From positions 19,659,816 to 19,723,815 of the forward strand of contig CM020619.1 in assembly GCA_009829735.1 (NCBI GenBank): a stretch of 64,000 bases of DNA. The letters run 5' to 3'. Shown here one piece after another: positions 32,328 to 43,360 of this stretch (position 1 is its first letter; every line of letters starts with the position of its first letter). The stretch is from Pyropia yezoensis (Eukaryota > Rhodophyta > Bangiophyceae > Bangiales > Bangiaceae). The notes below the pieces were generated by a model that searched no databases, was not told the DNA's origin, and saw only the letters and a program-made list of their open reading frames with translations. A program made the translations under genes and the position numbers.

Positions 32328-35300
32328 GCTTGCCAAACGGTGGCCTGTTCATTGGCCGGTCGGTCATCCCTCCCCCCCCTGCAGAGGACGCTGCGGTGTC
32401 GACGTCGATGGGGGCCCTTGGTGACGCGACACTCATTGTGCCGATGGGAGTTGGGCGTAGGATGAACTCTCCGCAACGTCCACGTCGTGACAAGGCTGTG
32501 GGCGGGGTGGGGTAGCTCTCTGGGCGTGACGGAAGTGTGCCATTGGCTTCCTGCAGTCGCCGCTTTCCCCTCTCCCGGCTTGAGCCGTGGGTGGCGTGGT
32601 GGGGCGTGGTCAGCGTGGCGGGTCGTGTCTCGTTTGCTGATGTGCCCCGGTACACGCCATACGACTCCCCCCTCCCCTCATTGTGCGTTCTTTAGCGACC
32701 TATGGCGGGCTCGCTCCCCGTCCATCTGTGGGACGCGCCACCGGAACTCGCCCCTCATTGTTGAATGACGCGGTGACGGGGTGACGCGGAACACCCCGCT
32801 GCCTGGCCTTGCCGCGTGCATACAGGGGTCGCCCGTCGCGGCCTACCGTCTGAATAGGACCCGTCTGTGGCGACGGCCAGCGTAGAGCTCCAAAGCGCCA
32901 TCAGCGGGTCGGCCCCTACAATCTCAGCTGCGACCGCCCGTCTCGGCTGCAGGGAGTAGGAGAGGCTGGCGATGAGCACCGGCGGGGGGTCCCCCCTACC
33001 ACGCTGGGCCAGCGGCACCATCAGGAAACGCTTCCTGGCGTGGCGTTGGCGGCAGCACCGTCACTGACGCCGCCTTGTTTGTCTTCTGCCTCCGCAGGCC
33101 TGTGGTGGTGAGGGCACGGGCGAGCAGGGACAGGCAGGGGGGTCACGGCAGACTGCTGAGCCAGAGTCACCGACTCGGGGGGGGGGGGGGGGGTAGCAGG
33201 ACAAAGGCCGGCACCGTATTATCGGCAGCTGCACCTATTTAGGCCACCAGTCTCCACATCCCTACCCGGGAGCGGCCCGCGCTGCGGATTGGGGCTGCGT
33301 CGGAAGCGACGACGGCGGTGGCGTCCACGCCCTTCAAGGAGGCCCATCGGGCCGTTTAAGGGCTGGCTGTACGACGCACCTGCCTGGTGGCGGGGGAAGT
33401 GTGGGAAGCGACGTCGCGGCTGCCACAGCTCAAAGGGAATTTCTCGGAGAGGAGGGGGGGGTGGGGGCGGCCGCCGTGACCGCAGCCGCCCGCACGGCCG
33501 GCGCCACTGCCGCCGGCGCGACCTCGAAGAGAGGAGAGAGGTGGGCCGGTGGCGGGGATGGCGGCGGCGGATGTGGTGGCTGCAGAGGGGGACCGGCAGG
33601 GGCAGGGAGAATCGTCTCGCGGGTCGTGGCGGCTGCACGGGCGAGTGTGGGGGGGAGGGCCGATCTTGAGGGGGACAACGGTAGTTTCCAGAGACTGATG
33701 GCGGGAGCGCTGAAGGGCGCTGATCCGCGGGGCGGGCTGCGGGGGAAGAGAGACAGAGGGGGGGTGGGGGGTCGGGTCAGGCTGCAGTCACAGCCGAGTG
33801 GAGAACTGCACATATGTAACGGCATGAGGCTGATCCCAGATGTGGAGGCGCGAAGCGGAACGCAGAAGAAGAGCGTCTTGTCGCCTGCGCGGGCCACCCA
33901 TGGCGAGATCTCCAGGCAGGCCGTCGGTGGGCCACGCGCCTGCGCTGGTGCTCGCTGGTGCTCCTGCCCTGGAGTCCTCGTCCAGAGCGCGCGCGCATGG
34001 GTGACAGGCTGGACAGAGCCGCCTCCTGGTCCCGCCACACGGGGGGGACCGTGAGGGGCAGAGGAGAAGTGGGCGGAAGAGTGGGGCGGAGGGACGCAGG
34101 TCTTCTACTTTTACCCTAACCCCCTGGCGGTGATCACGCCGGCAAGAAGGTCCACCCATCCCTCCCACCCCCCTCATACGCCTTCCCTACAGAAAGATGG
34201 TGACTTCCATCCCCTCCGCACTTTGCCTCCGTGTCCATGCTGTCTGCTCCTTCCGCAACGGCTCTTTCGTGCTTGCCCATCTTGGCCACTGCGGCCGACG
34301 CTGCATCCGCGTCGCAACTACTCCACCTGATTTTGTTGATTGGACCTTTTGAGCTGCAGCGCAGCGCGCAGGACGGCGACCCGTGCCCCGGGATCACCTT
34401 TAGGATACGCACGCTATTGTTGGCGCTCGTGCAGACCGAGGTGCCATGGCGCGCCCCTCATAAGGACGGGTTCCTCTTATAGGCAATCCCGCGCGGAAAC
34501 CCCGGCCCGTCAGGTCCCTTCCAGTCACTCGCCCAAAGCGCTCAACACCTCCCCAGACTGGAGGACCAGGTCTCCTGCCAATGACTGTGGGTGCAGTGTT
34601 GTGCCACCGAGCAGACACACCCCCTACCAACCAGCTGGCCGCCACCAGACAGAGTGGTCCATGATAAGAGGGTGGGCAAGGGGAGGGGCGAGGGACGATG
34701 GGGGGGAGGATGCGACTGCGCCGAGAGGGATTGTCGGAGTGGGATGGCACACGGAAGGAGGGCTTTGGGTGGACTGCCCCGCGCTTCCGCGGAGAGACGG
34801 GCATCGGTGAGGAAGTAAGGGGCGGAGGCATTTACCGATGGACACTGTCCCTGCCCTCTCGAAAATAGTGGTTGACCACGACCGCGTGGGATAACAAACG
34901 AGAACACTATCATTGGATCCCACGCGGCGTTCCACCACCGTCAATGGTATCACGAAATTCAATGGCTTTTGGGGGGAGGCGTCCCGCCGCCACCAGCTGC
35001 AGCTGCAGCTGAGGTGCCCACAGACACACGACTGGTGTGACACGAGGCGAGCGCGCCGCCCAACCATTTCCGTCCCCCACTGCAGCTGCCACCCTCCCGT
35101 TCCTGAGTGGGTGCGCTCGACACGCAATATGTATGTACTCCGTTGCAGGGGCGTGGCCACGGGTACGGTGGCGGCCAGCCCCGTCCGCGGCTCTGCCTAC
35201 GGTGGTCGCCCCCCCCCCCACCCTCCCCACGCCCCCCAAACTCCTTGCCCCCAATGGCCAGCGGCCGCCACCGCCGCACCGGCAGCGCCTCTAGCGACAC

Positions 35301-35646
35301 CGAGCCACCTGCCGATGCAGAGCCCCTTCTCTCCCACCCCCCCCCCCCCCCTCCCCGCTCCATTGCTGCCGGGTGAGGGGGTGGGGGGGATGGGTCGACG
35401 GCCTGCCGCCTGCGCTGCTGCCGCCGGCTCCCCCCGCTGCTGGGGGGGGGGGGGCGGTGGGGACGCACACACAAGAGGGTGGCAGCCGACCGTCCGCGCC
35501 GCGGCTCGACCGAGGCGAGGGGTAGACGAGTGAGGCGGCTACCGCCCCCCCCCCCCAACCCCACCCCCCTCTACCATCAACGGTGCCAACCGCCGCCACC
35601 ACCACACCCCGCTCATCCACGCAAGCCCCTTCCACCCAACGTGGAA
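32328..35646. other. spacer between the Josephin and SDR genes
   Basis: No gene recognised. It includes the second copy of a dispersed repeat (about 32940-33030), a G run at 33178-33193, AT-richer DNA at 34.1-34.9 kb and C runs near 35205-35218 and 35338-35350. Long ORFs are Pro/Arg/Gly strings. The last 100 bp before 35647 are C-rich, like the leaders of other genes here. Confidence 0.5.
32940..33030. repeat. dispersed repeat, copy B
   Basis: It shares GGCTGGCGATGAGCACCGGC and the downstream ACCACGCT...CCAGCG motif with 28345-28445, in the same orientation 4.6 kb away. Identity falls off outside about 80 bp. Confidence 0.6.
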
Positions 35647-37097
35647 ATGGCGTCGCTGCCGGCGCCCCCCTCCGCGGCCACTGCGTACGTTGCGCCTGCC
35701 CCGTTGGCGGCGGCGGCGGCGGCGGCGGCTGCGGGGGTGCACCGCCACCTGGTGGCGACCGCCGGCGGTCGCCGCGCCGCCACCGCCACCGCCGCCGCCA
35801 CCGCCGCCGCCGCTACTGGCGGCGGCGGCGGCAGCCGCCGCCGTCGTCGTCCTTGTCGCGCCACGGCGTCGGGGGCCGCCGGCTCCCGCCCACCCCCCCG
35901 CCGGCCGGTGGCGGCGACGGCCGCCGCCACGACGGGCAGTGGCGGCGGCACTGGCGGGTGCCCCGCCCCGCCCCCCACGCCCGTGGCGTTTGTGTCGGGT
36001 GCCAACAGCGGCATTGGGCTGGCGGTGGCGGTGGCGCTCGACGCCGCCGGCCACGCCGTCTACGCGGGCATGCGCGACGGCGCGTCTGACGCGCCGCTGC
36101 TCGCCGCCGCCCCGGCAGCGGTGGCGGCGGGCGCGGCGCCGGCGCCGGCGCCGGCGCCTGCGTGTGCAACGGCAAGGCCATCCGCAGCGGCCGGTGGGGG
36201 CAGCGGCGGCGGCGGCGGTGGTGGCGGCGGTGGCACTGGCGCGGCACCGCCCCCCGCGGGCGCCATTCGCGTGTGGCGTGTGTACGTGGGCGCCGACGCG
36301 AGCGTGGTGGCAGCGATAGGGGCCCTCCTCTCCGAGGCGGGCCGCATCGACGTGGTGGTGGCCAACGCCGGCTTCTCCCTCGCCCGCGGGGTGGAGGGCG
36401 CGTCCATGGACGACTTCACCCGCTCCATGAATGTCAATTGCTGGGGGGCGCTGCGGCTCCTCCGCGCCACCCTCCCGACGATGCGCGCGCAGGGGGCGGG
36501 ACGGGTGCTGGCCAGCAGCAGCATTGTGGGCGTCCTCGGCACCCCCTTCCACGCACCGTACAGTGCCAGCAAGTTTGCGCTTGAGAGGCTCTTTGAGTAC
36601 GCCCACGCCGGCATCCATTATTCATTGGTACGTGCTCTGGGGGGGGGGGGGGGGGGGGCAGCAGAGGAGAGGCGACGGCCGGCTTGGCAGGCCAGCCGAC
36701 GGCAGCCGGCAACAGGCAGAGTCCCCTGTGATGCGACCGGTGTGTGGTTCCTAGCGCGCCCGACTCACCGACGCACGCTTCTACACCCTCGCTTCCGCCC
36801 CTCTCCCCCGCCCCACACCCCCCACACCCCCATTTGACTGTTGTCACCCCCACCCCATGCCCTCCGCCCCCCCTTGTCCAGGTGGAGTCGGGCTACGTGG
36901 ACACCGCCATCACCACCCGCCTGTCGAGCATCACGGGCACCCCCCCCGAGCTGGCGCCGACCCTCCGCAACTGGAAGCGCAACGATTTCCTTCCCATGTA
37001 CGCCCGCCGCTTGACGGCCACCGATGTGGCGGCACACTACGTGAGGGCCGCGACGGATGAGAAGCCGGCGCTGCGCTACGTCACCACCACCGACTAA
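35647..37097 (+). CDS. short-chain dehydrogenase/reductase (exons 35647-36627 and 36882-37097)
   Basis: A classical SDR with a Rossmann fold. After an Ala/Arg/Thr-rich leader of about 110 residues, possibly a transit peptide, it shows SGANSGIGLAVAVAL (NAD(P)-binding Gly motif), VVVANAGFS (NAG motif), ASSSIVGVLG (catalytic Ser) and YSASKFALE (catalytic Tyr and Lys). A Pro/Ala then Gly-rich low-complexity insert (about 36115-36250) lies between the cofactor motif and NAG. Intron 36628-36881 (donor TTG|GTACGT, acceptor GTCCAG) joins in phase 0 to give HYSLVESGYVDTAI, the usual post-active-site segment. The product is 398 aa to TAA at 37095. The frame then continues for 27 codons (GDILGTKFVDTNGAGYAGFL...) to TGA at 37179; this resembles the normal C-terminus of such enzymes, so the TAA may be a recent nonsense change or be read through. 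The substrate is unknown; the nearest pattern is retinol or steroid-type SDRs. Confidence 0.85.
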
Positions 37098-37181
37098 GGT
37101 GACATCCTCGGCACCAAGTTTGTGGACACGAACGGGGCGGGCTACGCGGGCTTCCTCCGCTCCGTGGGCGAGACGCGCTGA

Positions 37182-38388
37182 GGGAGGGCGGCGCGTCTGG
37201 AGGGCGGAAAAGAGCCGGGCTGCACTCTTTCAAGTGGCCATACTGAAATGGTCATGCCGGGAAATACAGCACTCAAGGGGGCTGACGAGAGACGGGACGC
37301 GCAAGTAGGCAACCGGGGGAGCGAATACATCAGCTAGGGAGCTCAGGCGTCCACAGCGGATGCACCACCCCCTTCAACACACACCAAAACGCGGCCGCTT
37401 CTACTGCCGTGATGTAACCGACAGTGGCTGCGCGGCGCGAGACAAGCAGGGCAGCTTGGCGGCCACGACGGCTACATTCGATGGGGACGAGGGCCGACCA
37501 AGTGCCCACGGGGAGTCGCACCCACACACCGCATCCAACGGGCCGTGAACCGCGCACGGATGGCAGCAGACTTACTTGGCGGCTACCACGACTGCGTCGC
37601 AGACGGCAACCAGTCAAGCACTAGCGGAGCAGGAGTTGAGACGGAAAACCGATTTCACTCGTTACCCCTGGGTCCGGAACAACGGCGGGAAAAGCAACAA
37701 CAATGAAACAGCCAGTCGCGCTATCCGCAAAGAGCGGAAACCCAAGAGGAAAACAACAACACACACAACAAAAATAAGACGGTAGAACATGCAGGAAACT
37801 AGGCCAGTACAACTACAAAGAAGCAGAGAAACATCAGCTAAACACACACACCTACACACATACACGCGAACATACAACAAACGAAAAACAGGTACGAGAC
37901 GACAAAAAGAGCCGCACAATGGAAGACCGAGGATGAAGGCAGCCCCGGTCGTCGCGGCGCGAGGTCAACGGTGGCCCAAGGGTGGCCACAATAAGTAAAG
38001 GGAAGAACTGAGCACGCGCCGCGGCCGGACGGCCAAGAAGGGTAAGAAGAAAAAAAGGGCACAGGGAGAGACAGCACCGTATGTACACACGCGCAGAGCC
38101 GGCAGACCACCGACCGGTAGCCATAACGTAAGGAAGAAAGTTGCGTCACTCCAGTACAGCAAATGAAGTCCACGGTGGCTGGCGCCAGGCCCGCCCGGGA
38201 CAGGACGCCACGCAGCATCAGCGCCAGGGCCCGCCGCCGCCACAGCAGACAGGTCCATGATCACGGGAGCAACCGACAGGGAACGGGGAGGGGCAGTACC
38301 GTGCCCCACGGAGGAAGAGCGCGCACGCCGTCGCGCCACGTGAGCCCCCTTCCATAAACTCGTTCACCAGTGCACCATCCGTCTGCCC
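37182..38388. other. convergent spacer
   Basis: The lowest-GC part of the centre, with A-rich stretches at 37.65-37.92 kb. It lies between the SDR and CobW-like 3' ends. Short ORFs show no motifs; no gene is recognised. Confidence 0.5.
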
Positions 38389-39270
38389 TCACGCGTACTC
38401 CTCCTCCCGGGGCAGCCACGCGTCAAACGGGTCGTCGAGGCCACCCCAGGCGGCGCGGAGCACCATCTCTTCGTCACGAAGGAGGGCCGCCTCGAGCACC
38501 CCCCGCAGCCGCGGGGCGTCCACCTCTGCCCCTCCCGGGCGGCCCGCAAACACCAGCTCGCTCCACCACCGGGTGCGGTGGTCATCGCCGCCGCCACCCC
38601 CCCCGGCGGCCCACGAGGTACCCGCCGCGGGGTCGCCGCCCCCCCCCCAGCGGACGGTCGCAACGTCCCCAACTTGCCGCCACTCGACGGCGCCGTGGAG
38701 GCGAGTGGCCAGCACCAGCACCCCCACCGAGCTCCCCACCCCCTCCCACGTGGCCGTCGCACACAAGGCGGCGTGGAGGCGGGCGGGGTGGAACGGCCGG
38801 CAGGCGCGGAAGAGGAAGCAGGGCGGCGCGCCGCCGCCGGCGTCCGCCCCGCCCCCCCGCCGGACCTTGCGTGCCCGCGAAGGCGGCGGAGGGGGGGTCC
38901 ACACCAGCGGATCCAGGCCCGGCCGGAGGGGGAGGGAGGGGTGGGGGGACCGCCGCCCCCGCGGCCGCCGGGCGGGCGACGCGGCGGCAGCGGCGGCAGC
39001 AGCGGCGGCGGCGGCGGCGGCGGCGGCCACCCTGCCGAGCGGCGCCGCCGACGGCGCAGGGGCCGGCGGGGACGGCCGCCGCCACGGCAAATGCAACGCC
39101 ACCGCCGGCGCCGCCGTTGGCGACGCGGCCAGACGACGGCACGCCGCCCGCGACCGCCGCGCGGCCCGCCGTGACGCGGCGGGGCGGCGGACGGGGGAGA
39201 CGGGGAGGAGAAACGCCGGGGGAAGGGGGGGGGAAGGTCCCGCCGCCGCCGCCGCCGCCGCCGTCGCCAT
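38389..39270 (-). CDS. stand-alone CobW C-terminal-domain protein
   Basis: Predicted 293 aa from the ATG at 39270. Residues 1 to about 75 are Ala/Arg/Pro/Ser-rich with almost no acidic residues, which fits a plastid transit peptide. An Ala run and a linker follow. The C-terminal half (about 150-290) has the CobW_C features of COG0523 GTPase-associated proteins: FRACRPFHPARLHAAL, VLVLATRLHGAVEWRQVGD, RWWSELVFAGRPG and LEAALLRDEEMV, then an acidic end (WLPREEEYA). The N-terminal GTPase domain (GxxGxGKT, metal-binding CxCC) is absent, and I saw no matching frame within about 1.8 kb upstream. Relatives are metal (Zn/Co) chaperones; without the GTPase this one may bind a partner or metal only. A stretch of GCC/GCT repeats encodes polyalanine at about 38980-39030. 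Confidence 0.7.
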   Translation of the reverse strand: MATAAAAAAAGPSPPLPPAFLLPVSPVRRPAASRRAARRSRAACRRLAASPTAAPAVALHLPWRRPSPPAPAPSAAPLGRVAAAAAAAAAAAAAAAASPARRPRGRRSPHPSLPLRPGLDPLVWTPPPPPSRARKVRRGGGADAGGGAPPCFLFRACRPFHPARLHAALCATATWEGVGSSVGVLVLATRLHGAVEWRQVGDVATVRWGGGGDPAAGTSWAAGGGGGGDDHRTRWWSELVFAGRPGGAEVDAPRLRGVLEAALLRDEEMVLRAAWGGLDDPFDAWLPREEEYA

Positions 39271-42200
39271 CCCACACGCCACCAGATCGATGCGGGGGGG
39301 AACGGTGCGGGGGGGGGGAAGGGCGGGGGAGGCGTCGGCGGACCGACGGCGGGAGCCGTGGGGTGTGGCGCGCACCGTGGTGATGCGGACGGCGGCGGTG
39401 ACGGCCGATCGGGGGCCGCGACGTGGGGTGGGCCGGGGGGGGGGGTGGGCGGGAGGGGGCAGCGGGTGGTGGGGGGAGCGTGGCCGTGCACACCGGTCGC
39501 CAACGGACTCTAGGCGGGCGTCACGCCGGCTGATGAGCGCGCGGGGCGGCGGCCGGCGCGGGCGGCGGCGCGGGGGGGTGGCGCGTGGCCCCCCACCGTT
39601 GGCACGCGAGCCCGCGCGACCGACCGGCCAGCCGGCGCCTGGAGGGGGGGGGGGGGGGAGGCGCGGGGGGTCGCACCGCCAGGCCGCGCAGCCCCCCGCC
39701 TGCCAGGCGGTCCCTCCCACCACCACCCTCCCACCCCCCCAACCTGCGACCAGCCAACCCACAGCGGCCCGCCAGGTTGCGGGTGGGACACCTGCGTGCC
39801 TCGCTGCCGCGGCGGGAGCGGTGGTGGTGGTGGCTGCCGGCTGATGGCGGCGGGGGCGACGGCGGGCAGCGGCGGCGGGGGTGGCGGTCGGCGGCGACGG
39901 TAGGGTGGGGGGGGGGGGGGGGTGGCGGCGACGGTGGGGTTGAGGGGGGGGGTGGGGGTGGTGGCGGGGTCGAGGGGGGGGGTGGGGGTGGTGGCGGCAG
40001 ACGGCGGGACGGGGTGTGCATTTCTCGTTCCGCCGGCCCCCCCCGCCACCGTCCCCCCCTCCCGGACGAGCAACCCACGCTTGCAGCCGGGCCGCCACCG
40101 GGAGGGCGGGGCGCCTTGCAGGGCGGCGGGCCCCGCCGGTGGGACAGCCCGTCCCTCCAAACCCCCTCCCCGCCGCGCTCAAAAAAACCTCGGCGGCAAA
40201 AAGGTGGCAGCAGAGAGGGGGGGGGCTGGCACGCGCCCGAGTCGGCGTCTGCCGCCGGCGCCGCCGGCGTCACCGCCGCACCGGAGGGCACCGCCCGTCG
40301 GCGGCCACCGCGGCCAGCGGTGGTCTCCACCGAAAGGGGGCTCCTGGATCCACTGGATCCTGTGAGACCCTCTCCCTGAGCACTGGCCCTGGGACGGGGG
40401 TCGAAAGTGACCTGCGGGGCCCCGCCTGTGTGGAGTTGGGGGCGTGCCTGGTGGACCCCGCCCTTTTGCACGTGTTGCCGCGGGGGGGGGGGTTGGTTCC
40501 CCGCCCGCGGCATTGCTGGGGCGGGGAGCGCGGCAAAGAGGGTGGTCGATGGCCGCCGGGGGGGTCCCCCCCGCTAGAGAGACGCCCCTGTGCCAGACAG
40601 ACAGACCAAGCGTGGATCGTCCGCGGGGGTGGGAGCTCGGTCGAGGCCATGCAAAAATATCGTACTCTGGACGCTGCCCGGTCCCCCCGCCGGCCCCATC
40701 AGAGGGAGCAGCGGGGGGGGCGCGCCAGCGAGGGCGTGCTGAGGGAGGCGGATCTGGACAGGCTGTACACACCAATCTCGCGGGCCAGCCCCGGCTGGCC
40801 GCCGAGCACGAGACGCTTGGTGGGAGTGAAGGAGGAGGCAAGGAGGCGGGAAAGGGGGTCCGTTGTGCCTGTCGGATCTGACAGTGATTCCAACACACGG
40901 GACAGACTTGAATGGGTTTGAAATGACCAATACAGAGGCAGCTGTGTGTGGTGTGTACGGTACAGAGCGGAACAAGGGAGGCGCGTGGCCAGATCGCGCA
41001 CGTGGGCCTTTCAAGGAGAGCGCCTACGTCACGGCCGCCGCGCCCGGGCACACAGACCGTCGCGGTCCCACACAGCACAACCGTGCGTGCGGTCCTGCAG
41101 ATATCTATCTGATGCCACTTACTCTGGCCCTAGCTATCCCCCGGGTTCAAGGCCCTGCATCGCCTGCTCCTTTCGTACGTATGCCATTGCCCACCGCTGG
41201 TTGTGAACGCACATATCGCCGTCTCTACTAGCGGTCCATGAGCAGGCGCGCGCCAAACGGTTGAGACGCCCCTCTCCGACCGGGCGCAGACATCCAGCAC
41301 CACGTCTACCACTCACCCTGTCTGCCCTCCTACCCCACAGGGCACGAAAAAATCTCACCCCGGTTGTCATGAGGGTCCATGACGTCGCCCATGGTGACGG
41401 CGACGGGACGCGACGTCAACGCCACAGCCACCGACGCGAGGCGACTCAGCGCCGACTGGCGCTGGGTGTCCCATCCAACCCCCCTCCACCTCCCCCCAGA
41501 TGCCGCTCCTGCTGCTGCTGCTGCTGTCGCTGTCGCCGTCACTATCGCAGACCACTGGACTGACCCCGGCGCGTGCGACCGCGGCTGCGGCTGCAGCTGT
41601 GCCCTGCTGCGGCGCCGGGGGGGCCACCGCTGTGGCCGCCGGCACCGCCACTGGCACAGCTGAGGCGCCGGCACAGCGACGCGCGCGGCGGCGGCACTCT
41701 TGCGGCCCGCCGTTGCATCATTGCTTCGACGCGGCGCGCCGGCCCGCCAGTCTGGCGGCCAGAGAGGCCAGAGGGCCCCGCGGGGACGGCGGCCGCCGCC
41801 GCGGCCGACGCGGCCCGGTTTCGTGGTGGACGCGGTCCATGGCCGCGGGGGGGGGGGGTGGTCCCCGAGGAGCGCTCCGTAGGCGGCGGCCGGCGCCGCG
41901 GCCGCTGCGGTTGCTGCTCCACTGTGTGCACAGGGGGTCAGCGCCAGTGGGGGGGAGGGGTACGGCGCCGGCACCGACGTCCGCACCCCCCCCCCCCCCG
42001 CCAGCCGCGTGGGCGACCACGGCGGCCACAGGGGGGCACCCCGGGGTGCCCCCACCCGGCCGGCTAAAGAGGCGGGGGCGTCCCCATATGTCCGACCACC
42101 CCGCCCCCCACCCGCCCGCCCCGCCCGTCCGCCCTTTTGCCGGCGACACAGCAGCAATGCGGTCGACGCCGCGGGCGGGTAGAGCATTGACAGGGGGGGC

Positions 42201-42324
42201 GGCCGACCCCCTGGTGGGCTCCCCCGTGGGCGGGAGGTCCACCGCCCGCCGACGGCGGCGATGTGGGGGTGCAGAACAGCCCACGACGGCACGCGCGCCA
42301 GGGCGGCGGTGGTCGCCCGCTGCC

Positions 42325-42356
<32 letters not shown>

Positions 42357-43309
42357 GGGGGCGGCGGCCAACCACTCGGCGGTAGCACCCGCCCGCGGGG
42401 GTGGGCACCGACCACGGCCGTCTGGCCGCCGCGCTGCCCACCCGCGGCGGGGGAGCAGGGAGGGGAGCGGCACGGGCTGCGACGGGGGGGGCGTGGAGGG
42501 GGGCGCCGCCGGCCAGGCAGTCCGTCAGGGCAAGATCCAACGGGCATTGGCGCTGCCCCCCACGTGGGACGACCGGGGGTCTGGCGGAGGGGCGGCAAAG
42601 CGGGCGCAGCACGCCGCGTCGGCCACCACCGTCGCCGCCGTGGTCTCCCATGAATGACGAGGAGGGTGTGGATCACCCTCCAGCAGAGTGGGAGACTGCC
42701 ATTGATTGGTGAGGGCAACGGGAAGCGTACGAAGCCGCGGGCACGTGCGCCGCCGCCGCGACGACTCCCACCTCCCACTCACTCGGTCCGAGCTGACCCG
42801 CGACGCGCGGCGAGGCGTCCCACCCCCGCACGGCAGCCGCTGCCATTGACCGCGACGATGCGCGGCGACCACCTCCTCCCGCCTGCCCCGGTGGTGCCGC
42901 TGCCTCACTCACCAGGACCACTGGCGATGGCGGGGGGCGAGGAGGGGGGCGTGGTGCTCGTAGTCTCCCCACCCCTCCCCATCTGCCCCCCGCGGCGGCG
43001 GCGGCACCCCACCCGCACGCGCGACGGGATAGCGCGCGTAGCCCCCACCCCCCTCCCCCCTCCTCAGCCGCCAGCCCACCAACAAAAACGACACATCGTC
43101 TATCCCCTACGCCCACCCCCATGCGCCGCTGCCCCCGTCGGGATGGCAGCGGCAGCGTCGGCGTCGATGGCGGCGACGGCGGCTTGTAGTGGCGGCTCAC
43201 CAGGACGACATGGCATCCCGCGATGGCACCCACGCCTCCTCGTCTGCAGGTACATATGTGACGTCAAAGGGCCGCTCGAGGCGTGCGCCGCGGCCCAAGG
43301 GGGAGGGTC
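39271..43309. other. GC-rich spacer with G-run tandem repeats, no recognised gene
   Basis: At 39905-40005 a 30-bp G-rich unit (GTTGAGGGGGGGGTGGGGGT plus GGTGGCGGG) occurs about twice after a longer G run. A plus-strand ORF from 41500 starts with MPLLLLLLLSLSPSLS, which looks like a signal peptide encoded by CTG repeats, but the rest to 42657 is Arg/Pro/Gly low-complexity text and an antiparallel ORF is equally open. I do not call a gene. ORFs at 40.2-41.2 kb lack motifs. Confidence 0.4.
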
Positions 43310-43360
43310 GGAGGGGAGAGCGCCATTGCCGCCTCGAATGGAAATGGCGCTCTCCCCTCC
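43310..43360. repeat. perfect 18-bp inverted repeat (hairpin)
   Basis: Bases 43310-43327 (GGAGGGGAGAGCGCCATT) are the exact reverse complement of 43343-43360, with a 15-nt loop between. The stem is stable and lies in otherwise anonymous DNA. As both strands read alike, parts of the flanking ORFs look similar on either strand. Confidence 0.8.

Noticed and set aside
41330-42778. 482-aa minus ORF and 385-aa plus ORF with a signal-like N-terminus
   Set aside because: Both are Pro/Arg/Gly-rich and overlap head to tail; the apparent signal peptide is a CTG repeat. Not enough to call a gene.
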